A stretch of 64,000 bases of DNA, taken from assembly GCF_900109735.1 (NCBI RefSeq), contig NZ_FOAS01000001.1:124001-188000 (forward strand), given 5' to 3'. Origin of the DNA: Atopomonas hussainii (GTDB taxonomy: Bacteria > Pseudomonadota > Gammaproteobacteria > Pseudomonadales > Pseudomonadaceae). Both the position numbers and the translations under genes were made by a program. Positions 1 to 8,596 of this stretch are shown in pieces (position 1 is the first letter of the stretch; each line of letters opens with the position of its first letter). The notes below the pieces were generated by a model. That model searched no databases. It saw nothing but the letters and a program-made list of their open reading frames with translations, and had not been told where the DNA came from.

Positions 1-92
1 CATGGCTTGCTCATGGCCTTATCGGGGCAATCGAGTGGTGTGTGTCGCGCCCCTGTTGGGCGCTGACGCTTATCTGTAAGTCACAGCCACAT

Positions 93-109
93 TATGCCGA
101 TACGGCATA
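93..109. promoter_or_regulatory. Palindrome upstream of aspA, possible operator
   Basis: A perfect 7-bp inverted repeat, TATGCCG-ATA-CGGCATA, ends 86 bp before the aspA start codon. The odd spacer and compact size fit a dimeric repressor site (GntR-like or similar), but no regulator gene is adjacent within the window. Nothing else recognisable was seen in positions 1-194; the left edge begins with CAT, which could be the start of a divergent gene lying outside the window. Confidence 0.4.
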
Positions 110-194
110 GTGTAGCCGCCAACAGCATTAGCCAGCCAACGCCTCGCGCCCTAGCCTCTGCGCCATCTCCCTGCCGTATAAGGCCAAGGCCACC

Positions 195-1610
<1,416 letters not shown>

Positions 1611-1641
1611 CATAACCTCTTTGCCACCCTTGGAGCGCGTC

Positions 1642-2622
1642 ATGACCGCAGCCCAGCCCATCACCATCCTCTACACCGGCGGCACCATCGGCATGCAACC
1701 CAGCGCCGATGGTTTAGCCCCGGCAGGCGGCTTTGCCGAGCGCATTCGCGCCGCGCAGCAGGAGCAAGGCGTGGCCCTGCCCGACTGGCAACTGCACGAG
1801 CTGACCTCACTGCTGGACAGCGCCAACATGACGCCCACTCAGTGGCTCACCCTGCACGAAGCGGTGATTGATGCGGTCAACGCGGGTAGCCCCGGCGTGC
1901 TGGTGCTACACGGCACCGACACCCTCGCCTACAGCGCCGCCGCCCTGCGCCTGCTAATGCCCGATGTGCCGGTGCCGGTACTCATCACCGGAGCCATGCT
2001 GCCCGCCGGCACGCCCGACGGCGATGCATGGCCAAATCTGTTTGGCGCCCTCAATGCGCTAGAAAGCGCCAAGGCCGGTGTGCAGGTGTTTTTTAACGGC
2101 CAACTGATGCATGGCGCGCGGGTGAGCAAACGCAGCAGCACGCGCTTCGACGCCTTTGCCCCAGTGGCGCGCCCACGTGCAGCAAAAGCACTCACAGAGC
2201 TACCCGCCGCGCTCAGCTGGCAGCAGCCGCGCGACGAAGTGGCGCTGGCGCTGATCAGCCTGTACCCCGGCATCAGCGCCGAGGTGGTCAGCGCACAGCT
2301 GAATAACGTCAAAGGTGCGGTGATCGAATGCTACGGCAGCGGCACCGGCCCAGCCGACAACCAAGCCCTGCTGCAAACCTTGCACAGCGCCCATCGCCGT
2401 GGCGTGCTGCTGCTCGGCATCAGCCAATGCGTCGAAGGCGCAGTGAACTTCGGCACCTATGCCGCCGGCAGCGCACTGGCCGCCTGCGGCCTGATTAACG
2501 GCGGCGGCATGACCCGCGAAGCCGCGCTGGGCAAGCTGTTTAGCCTGCTCGGCTCACGCCTCAACCACAAAGAGTGCGCGCCGCTGGTAGCGCTGGATTG
2601 GTGTGGCGAGATGCGCGAATAA
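1642..2622 (+). CDS. ansA: Cytoplasmic (type I-like) L-asparaginase
   Basis: 326 residues, asparaginase/glutaminase family. It hydrolyses L-asparagine to aspartate and ammonium. Visible motifs are the N-terminal nucleophile segment ILYTGGTIGM (about residues 10-19) and the second-threonine motif VLHGTDTLAYSAAAL (about residues 88-102). There is no signal peptide, which points to the cytoplasmic type rather than the periplasmic type II enzyme. The chosen ATG has GGAG eight bases upstream; an in-frame TTG at 1621 would add seven residues but lacks a good ribosome binding site. It sits 31 bp behind aspA, so the two are very probably co-transcribed and supply aspartate to aspartase. No clear terminator follows. 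Confidence 0.92.
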   Translation: MTAAQPITILYTGGTIGMQPSADGLAPAGGFAERIRAAQQEQGVALPDWQLHELTSLLDSANMTPTQWLTLHEAVIDAVNAGSPGVLVLHGTDTLAYSAAALRLLMPDVPVPVLITGAMLPAGTPDGDAWPNLFGALNALESAKAGVQVFFNGQLMHGARVSKRSSTRFDAFAPVARPRAAKALTELPAALSWQQPRDEVALALISLYPGISAEVVSAQLNNVKGAVIECYGSGTGPADNQALLQTLHSAHRRGVLLLGISQCVEGAVNFGTYAAGSALAACGLINGGGMTREAALGKLFSLLGSRLNHKECAPLVALDWCGEMRE

Positions 2623-2650
2623 ACCGCGACACTAAACCCCAGGCTTAGGC

Positions 2651-2908
2651 TTAGGCCACCCAGCCTGCGGCGCGGGCGATACCCACCGCGCCCACCAGCA
2701 CCCAAAACGCATTGAGCAAGGTATAGGCCTTATCGGCCTTTAGCACCGCGCACCACGTCAGCAGTACAGCATCCACGGTATTAACCAGCCACACCCACAA
2801 AAACGGGCTCGCCGGGCCTAGCCAGCTGACCACCGTAAAACTGGCGATACGCATCAGCACGCCGAGCATTTCCAGCGTTTTCAGGTGTTTGAGGATAAAG
2901 GCGTTCAT
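2651..2908 (-). CDS. Small hypothetical inner-membrane protein
   Basis: 85 residues with two to three hydrophobic segments (about residues 15-35, 37-57 and 63-82), so a small integral membrane protein of unknown function. It is convergent with the asparaginase gene, with 28 bp between the stops. Its ATG overlaps by one base a TGA that closes an upstream frame ending in FVLPFGGTLCWDA (minus strand, about 2908-2980). This TGATG arrangement usually signals translational coupling, although that upstream frame has no ordinary start codon. No family is recognised. Confidence 0.6.
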   Translation of the reverse strand: MNAFILKHLKTLEMLGVLMRIASFTVVSWLGPASPFLWVWLVNTVDAVLLTWCAVLKADKAYTLLNAFWVLVGAVGIARAAGWVA

Positions 2909-2992
2909 CAGGCATCCCAGCAGAGCGTGCCGCCGAACGGCAGCACAAAACGGCGCGGATGATTGCTGTGGCGGGGGTTAAAAGCAAGAGAG

Positions 2993-3286
2993 CTAGAGAG
3001 CGACTTGCTCGTAATGCAGCACCGTCGGGAACGGGTCATAAAAGTGGTGGAGCAACGCCCGCCATTCTTGGTATTGCGCCGACTGACGAAAGCCCACTTG
3101 GTGGTCGTCTAGCGTGCGCCAGCGCACCAGCAGCATGTAATGCCCTGCTTGCTCTACACAGCGTTGCAGCTCGTGGCCTAAATAACCGGGCATAGCGGCA
3201 ATAATGCGCTGCGCCTGCGCAAACGCCGCCTCAAAGTCGGCGCTTTGCTCGGGTTTAACCTGCAGTTGGGCGATTTCGAGAATCAT
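2993..3286 (-). CDS. Antibiotic biosynthesis monooxygenase (ABM)-like protein
   Basis: 97 residues, with the ferredoxin-like alpha-beta ABM fold pattern: MILEIAQLQVKPEQ, then a helix, then PGYLGHELQRC, then HYMLLVRW and an aromatic C-terminal helix. Members include small heme- or quinone-modifying oxygenases and many uncharacterised dimeric proteins, so the substrate cannot be named. The ATG at 3286 fits the conserved family start; an in-frame TTG seven codons upstream overlaps the end of the previous gene and is less likely. No strong Shine-Dalgarno is visible, so translation may be coupled to the upstream gene, which ends 17 bp before this start codon. Confidence 0.75.
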   Translation of the reverse strand: MILEIAQLQVKPEQSADFEAAFAQAQRIIAAMPGYLGHELQRCVEQAGHYMLLVRWRTLDDHQVGFRQSAQYQEWRALLHHFYDPFPTVLHYEQVAL

Positions 3287-3303
3287 AGGCAGCCATTGTT
3301 TAT

Positions 3304-3903
3304 TCAATCAAGTTGGTGGCAATCAACATTTGAAAGCGCGGTTAAGTTACAAAAATACTCTCCTGTAATACGCGGATCAGATAGCATTAATTGCGCACCA
3401 TTAAAATCCAAGCTCTTTCCACCCCTATCACAGCGACCATTTATCAGGTCATCGCACCACAAGTAAACTTCACCGACCGCTAAAACCTCAGAAGGCGCAC
3501 CATACTTCTCAACCAGAGCTGCAAGATAATCTCTATTAAGTTTTTCCGCTTTATATTGGACAAAAGCCACAACCAGCCGAGGCTTCGGGGTGTTCAAGTC
3601 TGTAAACTCAAGCCCGACGAAAACTGTTTCTTCTTGGCTTGAATATTCTACCGCCTTAATCACAGAGAGACCCGTCAATAAATCATCTGTAGCCGGAGCA
3701 AAGGCCAGCTCACCCCTTGAAATCTTAAAATGCTCCTGCAAAGCAAGCACCGTTTGCTCAAACTCAAAGCCTAGACCAACGCCCGCCAACCTAAATTCAG
3801 CAGCTTTAAGATGCGACACTTGCGCAAAAAGAATTAAAAGCAGAAAAACTCCCTTTAAAAGTTTAGCCCTATAAACTGCAATAGTTAGTTTCCGCCTAGT
3901 CAA
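3304..3903 (-). CDS. AT-rich hypothetical secreted protein
   Basis: 199 residues from a TTG that overlaps the stop codon of arsM (TGTTGA junction). The N-terminus has basic residues followed by a hydrophobic run, KGVFLLLILFAQV, and then a likely cleavage site near HLKAAEF, so it is probably exported to the periplasm. The mature part has four cysteines in its C-terminal third (in LWCDD, GRCDR, YFCNL and DCHQLD), compatible with disulfides. No family is recognised. Base composition is strikingly AT-rich (about 42% GC in the lines counted) against 60% or more around it, which suggests recent acquisition. The exact start is uncertain because no ATG is available upstream of the hydrophobic segment. 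Confidence 0.7.
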   Translation of the reverse strand: MTRRKLTIAVYRAKLLKGVFLLLILFAQVSHLKAAEFRLAGVGLGFEFEQTVLALQEHFKISRGELAFAPATDDLLTGLSVIKAVEYSSQEETVFVGLEFTDLNTPKPRLVVAFVQYKAEKLNRDYLAALVEKYGAPSEVLAVGEVYLWCDDLINGRCDRGGKSLDFNGAQLMLSDPRITGEYFCNLTALSNVDCHQLD

Positions 3904-4937
3904 CAGCAGCCCCCCGCGCCCGCCGCCGTTTGCTGGTCATAGGGAATCCCGCCGCCGCAGCCTTCAAACAAACCGTAATGGCGGCTGAAATCACCGATAA
4001 AGGTGAAGTGCGGAGCAAAACGCGTGGCGTGGAGCATGTGCCAGGTGTTGCCGCATACGGGGAAGACTTTGCCGGTTTCGATAAAGTGGTGTTTATCCAG
4101 CGTGAAGGCGTGCTCGCTGCCGGGAATGCTGCCGTGGTAGATCACGGCTTGGCCGTAGTCTTCGCAGGCGGGCTCTAGGCCTTTGAGCTTGAACAAGCGG
4201 TAGGTGGCGGAATAAAAGCGGATATTACCCAGCTTGGCGGCCAAGGCGGGGTCGGTGACTTCGATGGGGCGGTCTTCCACCAAGCGCGGGTCACTAAAGC
4301 CGTGTTGTTTGGCGAGGTTTTCGAAGTCGTTCCAGTACAGCGCGCCGCCTAGGCATTCGCCATACAGCACGGGGTCGTCACGCACCTCGGCAGGCACGCG
4401 GCGGTCGGCGTAGACGTCGCTGAAATACAGCTCGCCACCGGGCTTAAGCAGGCGGTAGGCCTCGCGCAGCACGGCGTCTTTATCCGGCGAGAGGTTGATC
4501 ACGCAGTTCGAGACGATCACATCGAAGCTGTTGTCGGCCAAACCCAGCGCGTCGAGCTTTTCGATATAGCCTTCGCGGAACTCAACATTGGCAAAGCCAA
4601 AACGCTCGGCATGCCAGCCTTGGTGCTCACGCGCGACGGCCAGCTGTTCGGTAGTCATATCCACGCCCAACACCTTGCCCTGCGCACCGACCATTTGCGC
4701 CAGCACATAGCAGTCGCGGCCTGAGCCGGAGCCCAAGTCGAGAATCGATAAGCCATCCAGCAGCTGCGGCGCCACTAGGCCGCAGCCGTAGTAACGCGCC
4801 ATCACCTCATCATGCACATTGGCCAGCAGCGGCTTGAGCCAGTTGGGCATGCTGGAGGCATCGCAACAGGCGCTGGTTTTTAAGTCACTGCTGCTTTGCA
4901 GGGTTTTGCCGTAATAGTCCTGAACGCTTTCGTGCAT
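3900..4937 (-). CDS. arsM: Arsenite S-adenosylmethionine methyltransferase
   Basis: 345 residues. ArsM methylates trivalent arsenic stepwise, using SAM, to methylated and volatile species; cytoplasmic. The Rossmann SAM motif ILDLGSGSGRD is at residues 65-75. All four family cysteine positions appear occupied: Cys24/25 (SACC), Cys52 (YYGCG), Cys145 (SNCVINLSPDK) and Cys195 (YGECLGGAL). The protein ends in GGCC, a cysteine tail seen in many ArsM proteins that may bind metalloid. AGGAG lies just before the ATG. No arsR, arsB or arsC is nearby; it lies between a DUF4345 membrane gene (57 bp upstream) and an AT-rich orphan overlapping its stop. Confidence 0.93.
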   Translation of the reverse strand: MHESVQDYYGKTLQSSSDLKTSACCDASSMPNWLKPLLANVHDEVMARYYGCGLVAPQLLDGLSILDLGSGSGRDCYVLAQMVGAQGKVLGVDMTTEQLAVAREHQGWHAERFGFANVEFREGYIEKLDALGLADNSFDVIVSNCVINLSPDKDAVLREAYRLLKPGGELYFSDVYADRRVPAEVRDDPVLYGECLGGALYWNDFENLAKQHGFSDPRLVEDRPIEVTDPALAAKLGNIRFYSATYRLFKLKGLEPACEDYGQAVIYHGSIPGSEHAFTLDKHHFIETGKVFPVCGNTWHMLHATRFAPHFTFIGDFSRHYGLFEGCGGGIPYDQQTAAGAGGCC

Positions 4938-4994
4938 GCTGGCTCCTAACGCTGAATAAACGGATAAGGCAATGACGCGCAGCGCGCCACGGTG

Positions 4995-5384
4995 TTACAC
5001 AGCCGCTGGCGCGGATGCTTGCTTGAGATACCACACGCCCACGGCCAAAGCGCCCAATTCCAAGGCGGCGGCCAGCAGGGTGAACCAATGCTGGTAGCCA
5101 TCCACCAACAGGCTAAGCACGCGCCCGCCGGCAAGGCCTGCCATAAACACCGCCAGCAGCCATAAGCCGCTTTGGTAGTGCGCAGGCTTTAGGCTAGCGG
5201 CAATCAACAAGCCACCGATACCCAGATAAAGCCCCATGATGGCGCGAAAGATCTGCAGTGTATCGGGCGCCACCGTCAGCCCCATCCACTGCGCCAAGAC
5301 CAGATCAGGCTGCAGCCCATAGGCCAAGCCAACACAGCCAATCAAGACGCCGGTGAGCTTTAAGAACAGTGCAACGTGGGGCAT
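4995..5384 (-). CDS. DUF4345-family integral membrane protein
   Basis: 129 residues with four hydrophobic helices (about residues 5-23, 44-63, 73-91 and 103-121), matching the DUF4345 layout; the segment FRAIMGLYLGIGG is characteristic. Function is unknown. A GGAA sequence precedes the ATG. It lies 57 bp upstream of arsM and 33 bp downstream of sbtB, all on the same strand, so it may be transcribed with either. A role in arsenic handling is only a guess from position. Confidence 0.75.
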   Translation of the reverse strand: MPHVALFLKLTGVLIGCVGLAYGLQPDLVLAQWMGLTVAPDTLQIFRAIMGLYLGIGGLLIAASLKPAHYQSGLWLLAVFMAGLAGGRVLSLLVDGYQHWFTLLAAALELGALAVGVWYLKQASAPAAV

Positions 5385-5417
5385 AAGGTTCTTCCGTGAT
5401 TGTTGGATAGATGGGCG

Positions 5418-5720
5418 CTAAAACTTGTCGGCGCGAAACACTTCCACCGTCGACAGGTAACAGACCATGGCGAAGTTGGCGTAGAAGTTTTCGTGCAGGT
5501 AGTCGGCGATGGTTTGCGCCAGCTCGCGGTTGCAGATGATCTCAAGGCGGATATTGCCTTCGGTGTCCCAACCGGCGCTGCGCACGCCACGACCACCACG
5601 ACCACGGGCGTCGGAGATGGTCCAGCCCGGCGCGCCGAGTTTTTCTAGCGCTTGTTCGAGTTTGTGTTCCAACACGGCTTCGCAGATCACCGTGAGCAGG
5701 GTGCGTTGATGGGTTTGCAT
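5418..5720 (-). CDS. sbtB: SbtB-like PII-family regulator of SbtA
   Basis: 100 residues with a PII-like ferredoxin fold. The block GRGVRSAGWDTEGNIRLE matches the GSRNVRSSG-type nucleotide and T-loop region of cyanobacterial SbtB, followed by the helix IADYLHENF and the terminal strand VEVFRADKF. SbtB binds adenine nucleotides, including cAMP, and gates the bicarbonate transporter SbtA. The protein ends at DKF and lacks the C-terminal CGPxGC redox loop of many cyanobacterial homologues. The start at 5720 was chosen because GTGAGG lies just upstream; the gene begins 8 bp after the sbtA stop, so the two are surely co-transcribed. Confidence 0.85.
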   Translation of the reverse strand: MQTHQRTLLTVICEAVLEHKLEQALEKLGAPGWTISDARGRGGRGVRSAGWDTEGNIRLEIICNRELAQTIADYLHENFYANFAMVCYLSTVEVFRADKF

Positions 5721-5728
5721 CACGTGCC

Positions 5729-6670
5729 TCACAGGTTGGCGGCCAGCCACTGGGCCAGCTGCAGATAAAGGGGAATACCGATCACGATGTTAAACGGAAA
5801 GGTGATGCCCAACGAAGCGGTGAGCGACAGCGACGGATTGGCCTCCGGCACGGCCATACGCATGGCGGCCGGCACCGCGATGTAAGACGCCGAAGCGGCC
5901 AAGGTAGCGAGCATCGCCACGCCGCCGACCGACATATTTAACGCCAAACCCAGCAAGGCACCGACCACGCTAGATACCAGCGGCATGACCGTGGCGAACA
6001 CCACCAACGGCACGCCATAGCGCTTGAGCGAGCCGAGCTGGCTGGCGGCGATTAAGCCCATTTCCAGCAGGAACAAGCCCAGCAGTGGTTTAAACAGGGT
6101 GAAGAACAGAGGCTCTAGCGGTTTGACCCCGGTCGGCCCAGCAATCCAGCCGATCAGCAGGCCGCCGATCAACAGCACGATACTTTTACCGAGAAACAAC
6201 TCGTGGCCGAGGGCCTTCCAGTCGGTATCGCGGCTGATGCCTTTGGCGAGCACGATGCCGACCAAAATCGCCGGCACTTCGAGCACCACCACAAACAGTG
6301 GCAGGTACTCTTCAAAGCTCACTCCTTGCGCGGCCAAAAACGCCACGGCCACGGCAAAAGTACCCACACTCACCGAGCCATAGTGCGCCACTAAGCTGGC
6401 TGCATCGGCACGGGCAAAGCCAAACACACGCAGTAACGGGAAGGCCAAAATCGGCAAGATCACGCCCATCGCCAACACCGCGAGGCTTTGCCCCAGCAGC
6501 GCCCAGCTGGCTTGCTTGGCCAGCTCTACCCCGCCTTTTAGGCCGATGGCCAGCAGCAGGAGGATGGACAGGGTTTCATACAGCGAAGCCGGTAGTTTTA
6601 ACTCCGACTTCATTAAGCTGGCAGCAAAGCCAAGCAGGAAGAACAGCACCACAGGGTCGGACAGGCCCAT
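5729..6670 (-). CDS. sbtA: SbtA-type sodium-dependent bicarbonate transporter
   Basis: 313 residues, about ten transmembrane helices, with the family opening GLSDPVVLFFLLGF and the segment LLAIGLKGGVELA. SbtA proteins are inner-membrane Na+/bicarbonate symporters. GAGG lies upstream of the ATG. It is followed after 8 bp by sbtB and preceded by pyruvate carboxylase subunit genes on the same strand, with a modest hairpin in the 69-bp gap. Pyruvate carboxylase consumes bicarbonate, so the likely job is supplying that substrate; this is inferred from context and not shown by the sequence. Confidence 0.9.
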   Translation of the reverse strand: MGLSDPVVLFFLLGFAASLMKSELKLPASLYETLSILLLLAIGLKGGVELAKQASWALLGQSLAVLAMGVILPILAFPLLRVFGFARADAASLVAHYGSVSVGTFAVAVAFLAAQGVSFEEYLPLFVVVLEVPAILVGIVLAKGISRDTDWKALGHELFLGKSIVLLIGGLLIGWIAGPTGVKPLEPLFFTLFKPLLGLFLLEMGLIAASQLGSLKRYGVPLVVFATVMPLVSSVVGALLGLALNMSVGGVAMLATLAASASYIAVPAAMRMAVPEANPSLSLTASLGITFPFNIVIGIPLYLQLAQWLAANL

Positions 6671-6697
6671 CGCAGTATTACCTCAAACAGCCATTAC

Positions 6698-6722
6698 AAA
6701 ATGGGCGCCTTGCGGCGCCCAT
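6698..6722 (-). terminator. Hairpin between pycB and sbtA
   Basis: On the minus strand a 9-bp stem, ATGGGCGCC-GCAA-GGCGCCCAT, ends in a run of four T. It lies between the pycB stop and the sbtA start and looks like a weak intrinsic terminator. Partial read-through would give less sbtAB than pycAB transcript. Confidence 0.65.
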
Positions 6723-6739
6723 CGTCAGCACGTACTTTT

Positions 6740-8542
6740 TTACGCTTCGATCTCAATCAAGACTTCACCCGGATTCACCCGGTCACCTTTGGCCACATGC
6801 ACGGCGGTGACTTTGCCGGCGATCGGCGCTTGCACCTCGGTTTCCATCTTCATCGCTTCGGTGACCAATACAGCTTGGCCAACCTTCACGCTGTCGCCTT
6901 CTTTAACCAGCACATCGACGATGTTGCCCGGCATAGTGGTGGCCACGTGGCCCGGGCCGCTGGCTTGCTTACGCTTGCCGGGGCCGCCGGCGATAAAGCT
7001 ATTCAGCGGCTCGAACACCACTTCTTCCGGCATGCCGTCGAGGCTTAGGTAGAAGTGGCGCTTGCCGTCGCCCTTCACGCTCACGCCGGTGATGTCCACG
7101 CGGTAGCTTTCGCCGTGTACGTCGATGACGAACTCGGTCGGTGTGCCTTCGCTGCTCGGTGCAGCGGCGCCGGCCACAGGCTCGGGCAGTAATTCTTCGG
7201 GCTTTAAGGTGCCGGCAGCGCGCTCTTCGAGGAACTTGCGGCCAATGTCGGGGAACATGGCGAAGGTCAGCACGTCTTCTTCAGTTTTTGCCAGCGTGCC
7301 GATTTCTTCGCGCAGCTTGCTCATTTCTGGTTTGAGCAAATCGGCGGGGCGCACGTCGATCACGTCCTCGCTGCCGATGGCTTGCTTGCGCAGCGCCTCA
7401 TTCACCTTGCCCGGCGCCTTGCCGTAGCGGCCTTGCAGGTACAGCTTCACCTCGTTGGTGATGGTCTTGTAGCGCTCGCCGGCCAGCACGTTGAACACTG
7501 CTTGAGTGCCGACGATTTGCGAGGTGGGCGTCACCAAGGGCGGGAAGCCTAGGTCTTCACGCACCCGCGGGATTTCCTCAAACACTTCGTTGATGCGGCC
7601 CAGCGCGCCTTGCTCTTTAAGCTGGTTGGCGAGGTTACTCATCATGCCGCCGGGCACTTGGTTGATCTGCACGCGGGTATCCACGGCAGTGAACTCGCTC
7701 TCGAACTGGTGGTACTTCTTGCGCACCGCGTGGAAGTACATGCCGATCTCTTGGATGGCTTCTAAGTCCAGCCCGGTGTCATACGGCGTGCCACGCAGCG
7801 CGGCGACCATAGACTCAGTACCGGCATGGCTGGTGCCCCAGGCGAAGCTAGAAATCGCCGTGTCGATATTGTCCGCACCGGCTTCGATGGCTTTCAGCTG
7901 GCACATGCTGCCGAGGCCTGCGGTGTCGTGGCTGTGGATAAACAGCGGCAGATCGACGGCATCTTTCAGCGCCTTGACCAAGTCGAAGGTGGCAAACGGG
8001 GTGAGTAGACCGGCCATGTCTTTGATGGCGATGGAGTCGACGCCCATGGCCTGCATGGCCTTGGCTTGCTCAACAAACGCATCAATGGTGTGCACTGGGC
8101 TGGTGGTGTAGCACAGGGTGCCTTGCGCGTGCTTACCGGCGGCCTTAACCGCTTGGATGGCCACTTGCAGGTTGCGCACGTCGTTCATGGCATCGAACAC
8201 GCGGAACACATCGATGCCGTTGGCGGCGGCTTTGGCGACGAAGGCTTTGACCACGTCGTCGCTGTAGTGGCGGTAACCGAGCAAGTTCTGGCCACGTAAC
8301 AGCATTTGCAGACGGGTGTTGGGCAGCGCGGCGCGCAGTTTGCGCAGACGCTCCCACGGGTCTTCTTTTAAGAAGCGTACGCAGGCGTCGAAAGTCGCGC
8401 CGCCCCACACTTCCAGCGACCAGTAGCCGACTTTATCCAGCTTGTCGCAGATCGGCAGCATGTCGTCTAAACGCATGCGGGTGGCAATCAGCGATTGGTG
8501 GGCGTCGCGCAGAATCGTGTCAGTTACGTTGATTTTTTTCAT
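6740..8542 (-). CDS. pycB: Pyruvate carboxylase subunit B (carboxyltransferase and biotin carrier; OadA-like)
   Basis: 600 residues. It transfers carboxyl from carboxybiotin to pyruvate, giving oxaloacetate. The N-terminal TIM-barrel carboxyltransferase domain starts with VTDTILRDAHQSL and contains the metal-site region LFIHSHDTAG. A PYC/OADA conserved domain follows, then a proline/alanine linker (about residues 455-470), and a biotinyl domain with the EAMKMET motif, biotinylated Lys565 being 35 residues from the end. GGAGA precedes the ATG. pycA lies immediately upstream (54 bp). The pair plus the divergent LysR gene reproduces the Pseudomonas two-subunit pyruvate carboxylase locus. A Na+-pumping OAD role is less likely because no beta or gamma subunit genes are present. 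Confidence 0.92.
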   Translation of the reverse strand: MKKINVTDTILRDAHQSLIATRMRLDDMLPICDKLDKVGYWSLEVWGGATFDACVRFLKEDPWERLRKLRAALPNTRLQMLLRGQNLLGYRHYSDDVVKAFVAKAAANGIDVFRVFDAMNDVRNLQVAIQAVKAAGKHAQGTLCYTTSPVHTIDAFVEQAKAMQAMGVDSIAIKDMAGLLTPFATFDLVKALKDAVDLPLFIHSHDTAGLGSMCQLKAIEAGADNIDTAISSFAWGTSHAGTESMVAALRGTPYDTGLDLEAIQEIGMYFHAVRKKYHQFESEFTAVDTRVQINQVPGGMMSNLANQLKEQGALGRINEVFEEIPRVREDLGFPPLVTPTSQIVGTQAVFNVLAGERYKTITNEVKLYLQGRYGKAPGKVNEALRKQAIGSEDVIDVRPADLLKPEMSKLREEIGTLAKTEEDVLTFAMFPDIGRKFLEERAAGTLKPEELLPEPVAGAAAPSSEGTPTEFVIDVHGESYRVDITGVSVKGDGKRHFYLSLDGMPEEVVFEPLNSFIAGGPGKRKQASGPGHVATTMPGNIVDVLVKEGDSVKVGQAVLVTEAMKMETEVQAPIAGKVTAVHVAKGDRVNPGEVLIEIEA

Positions 8543-8596
8543 TGTTCAGTCTCCTCGCCGCAGGCTGGGCCTCACGGCTGCATCCTTTAGGCGGCG

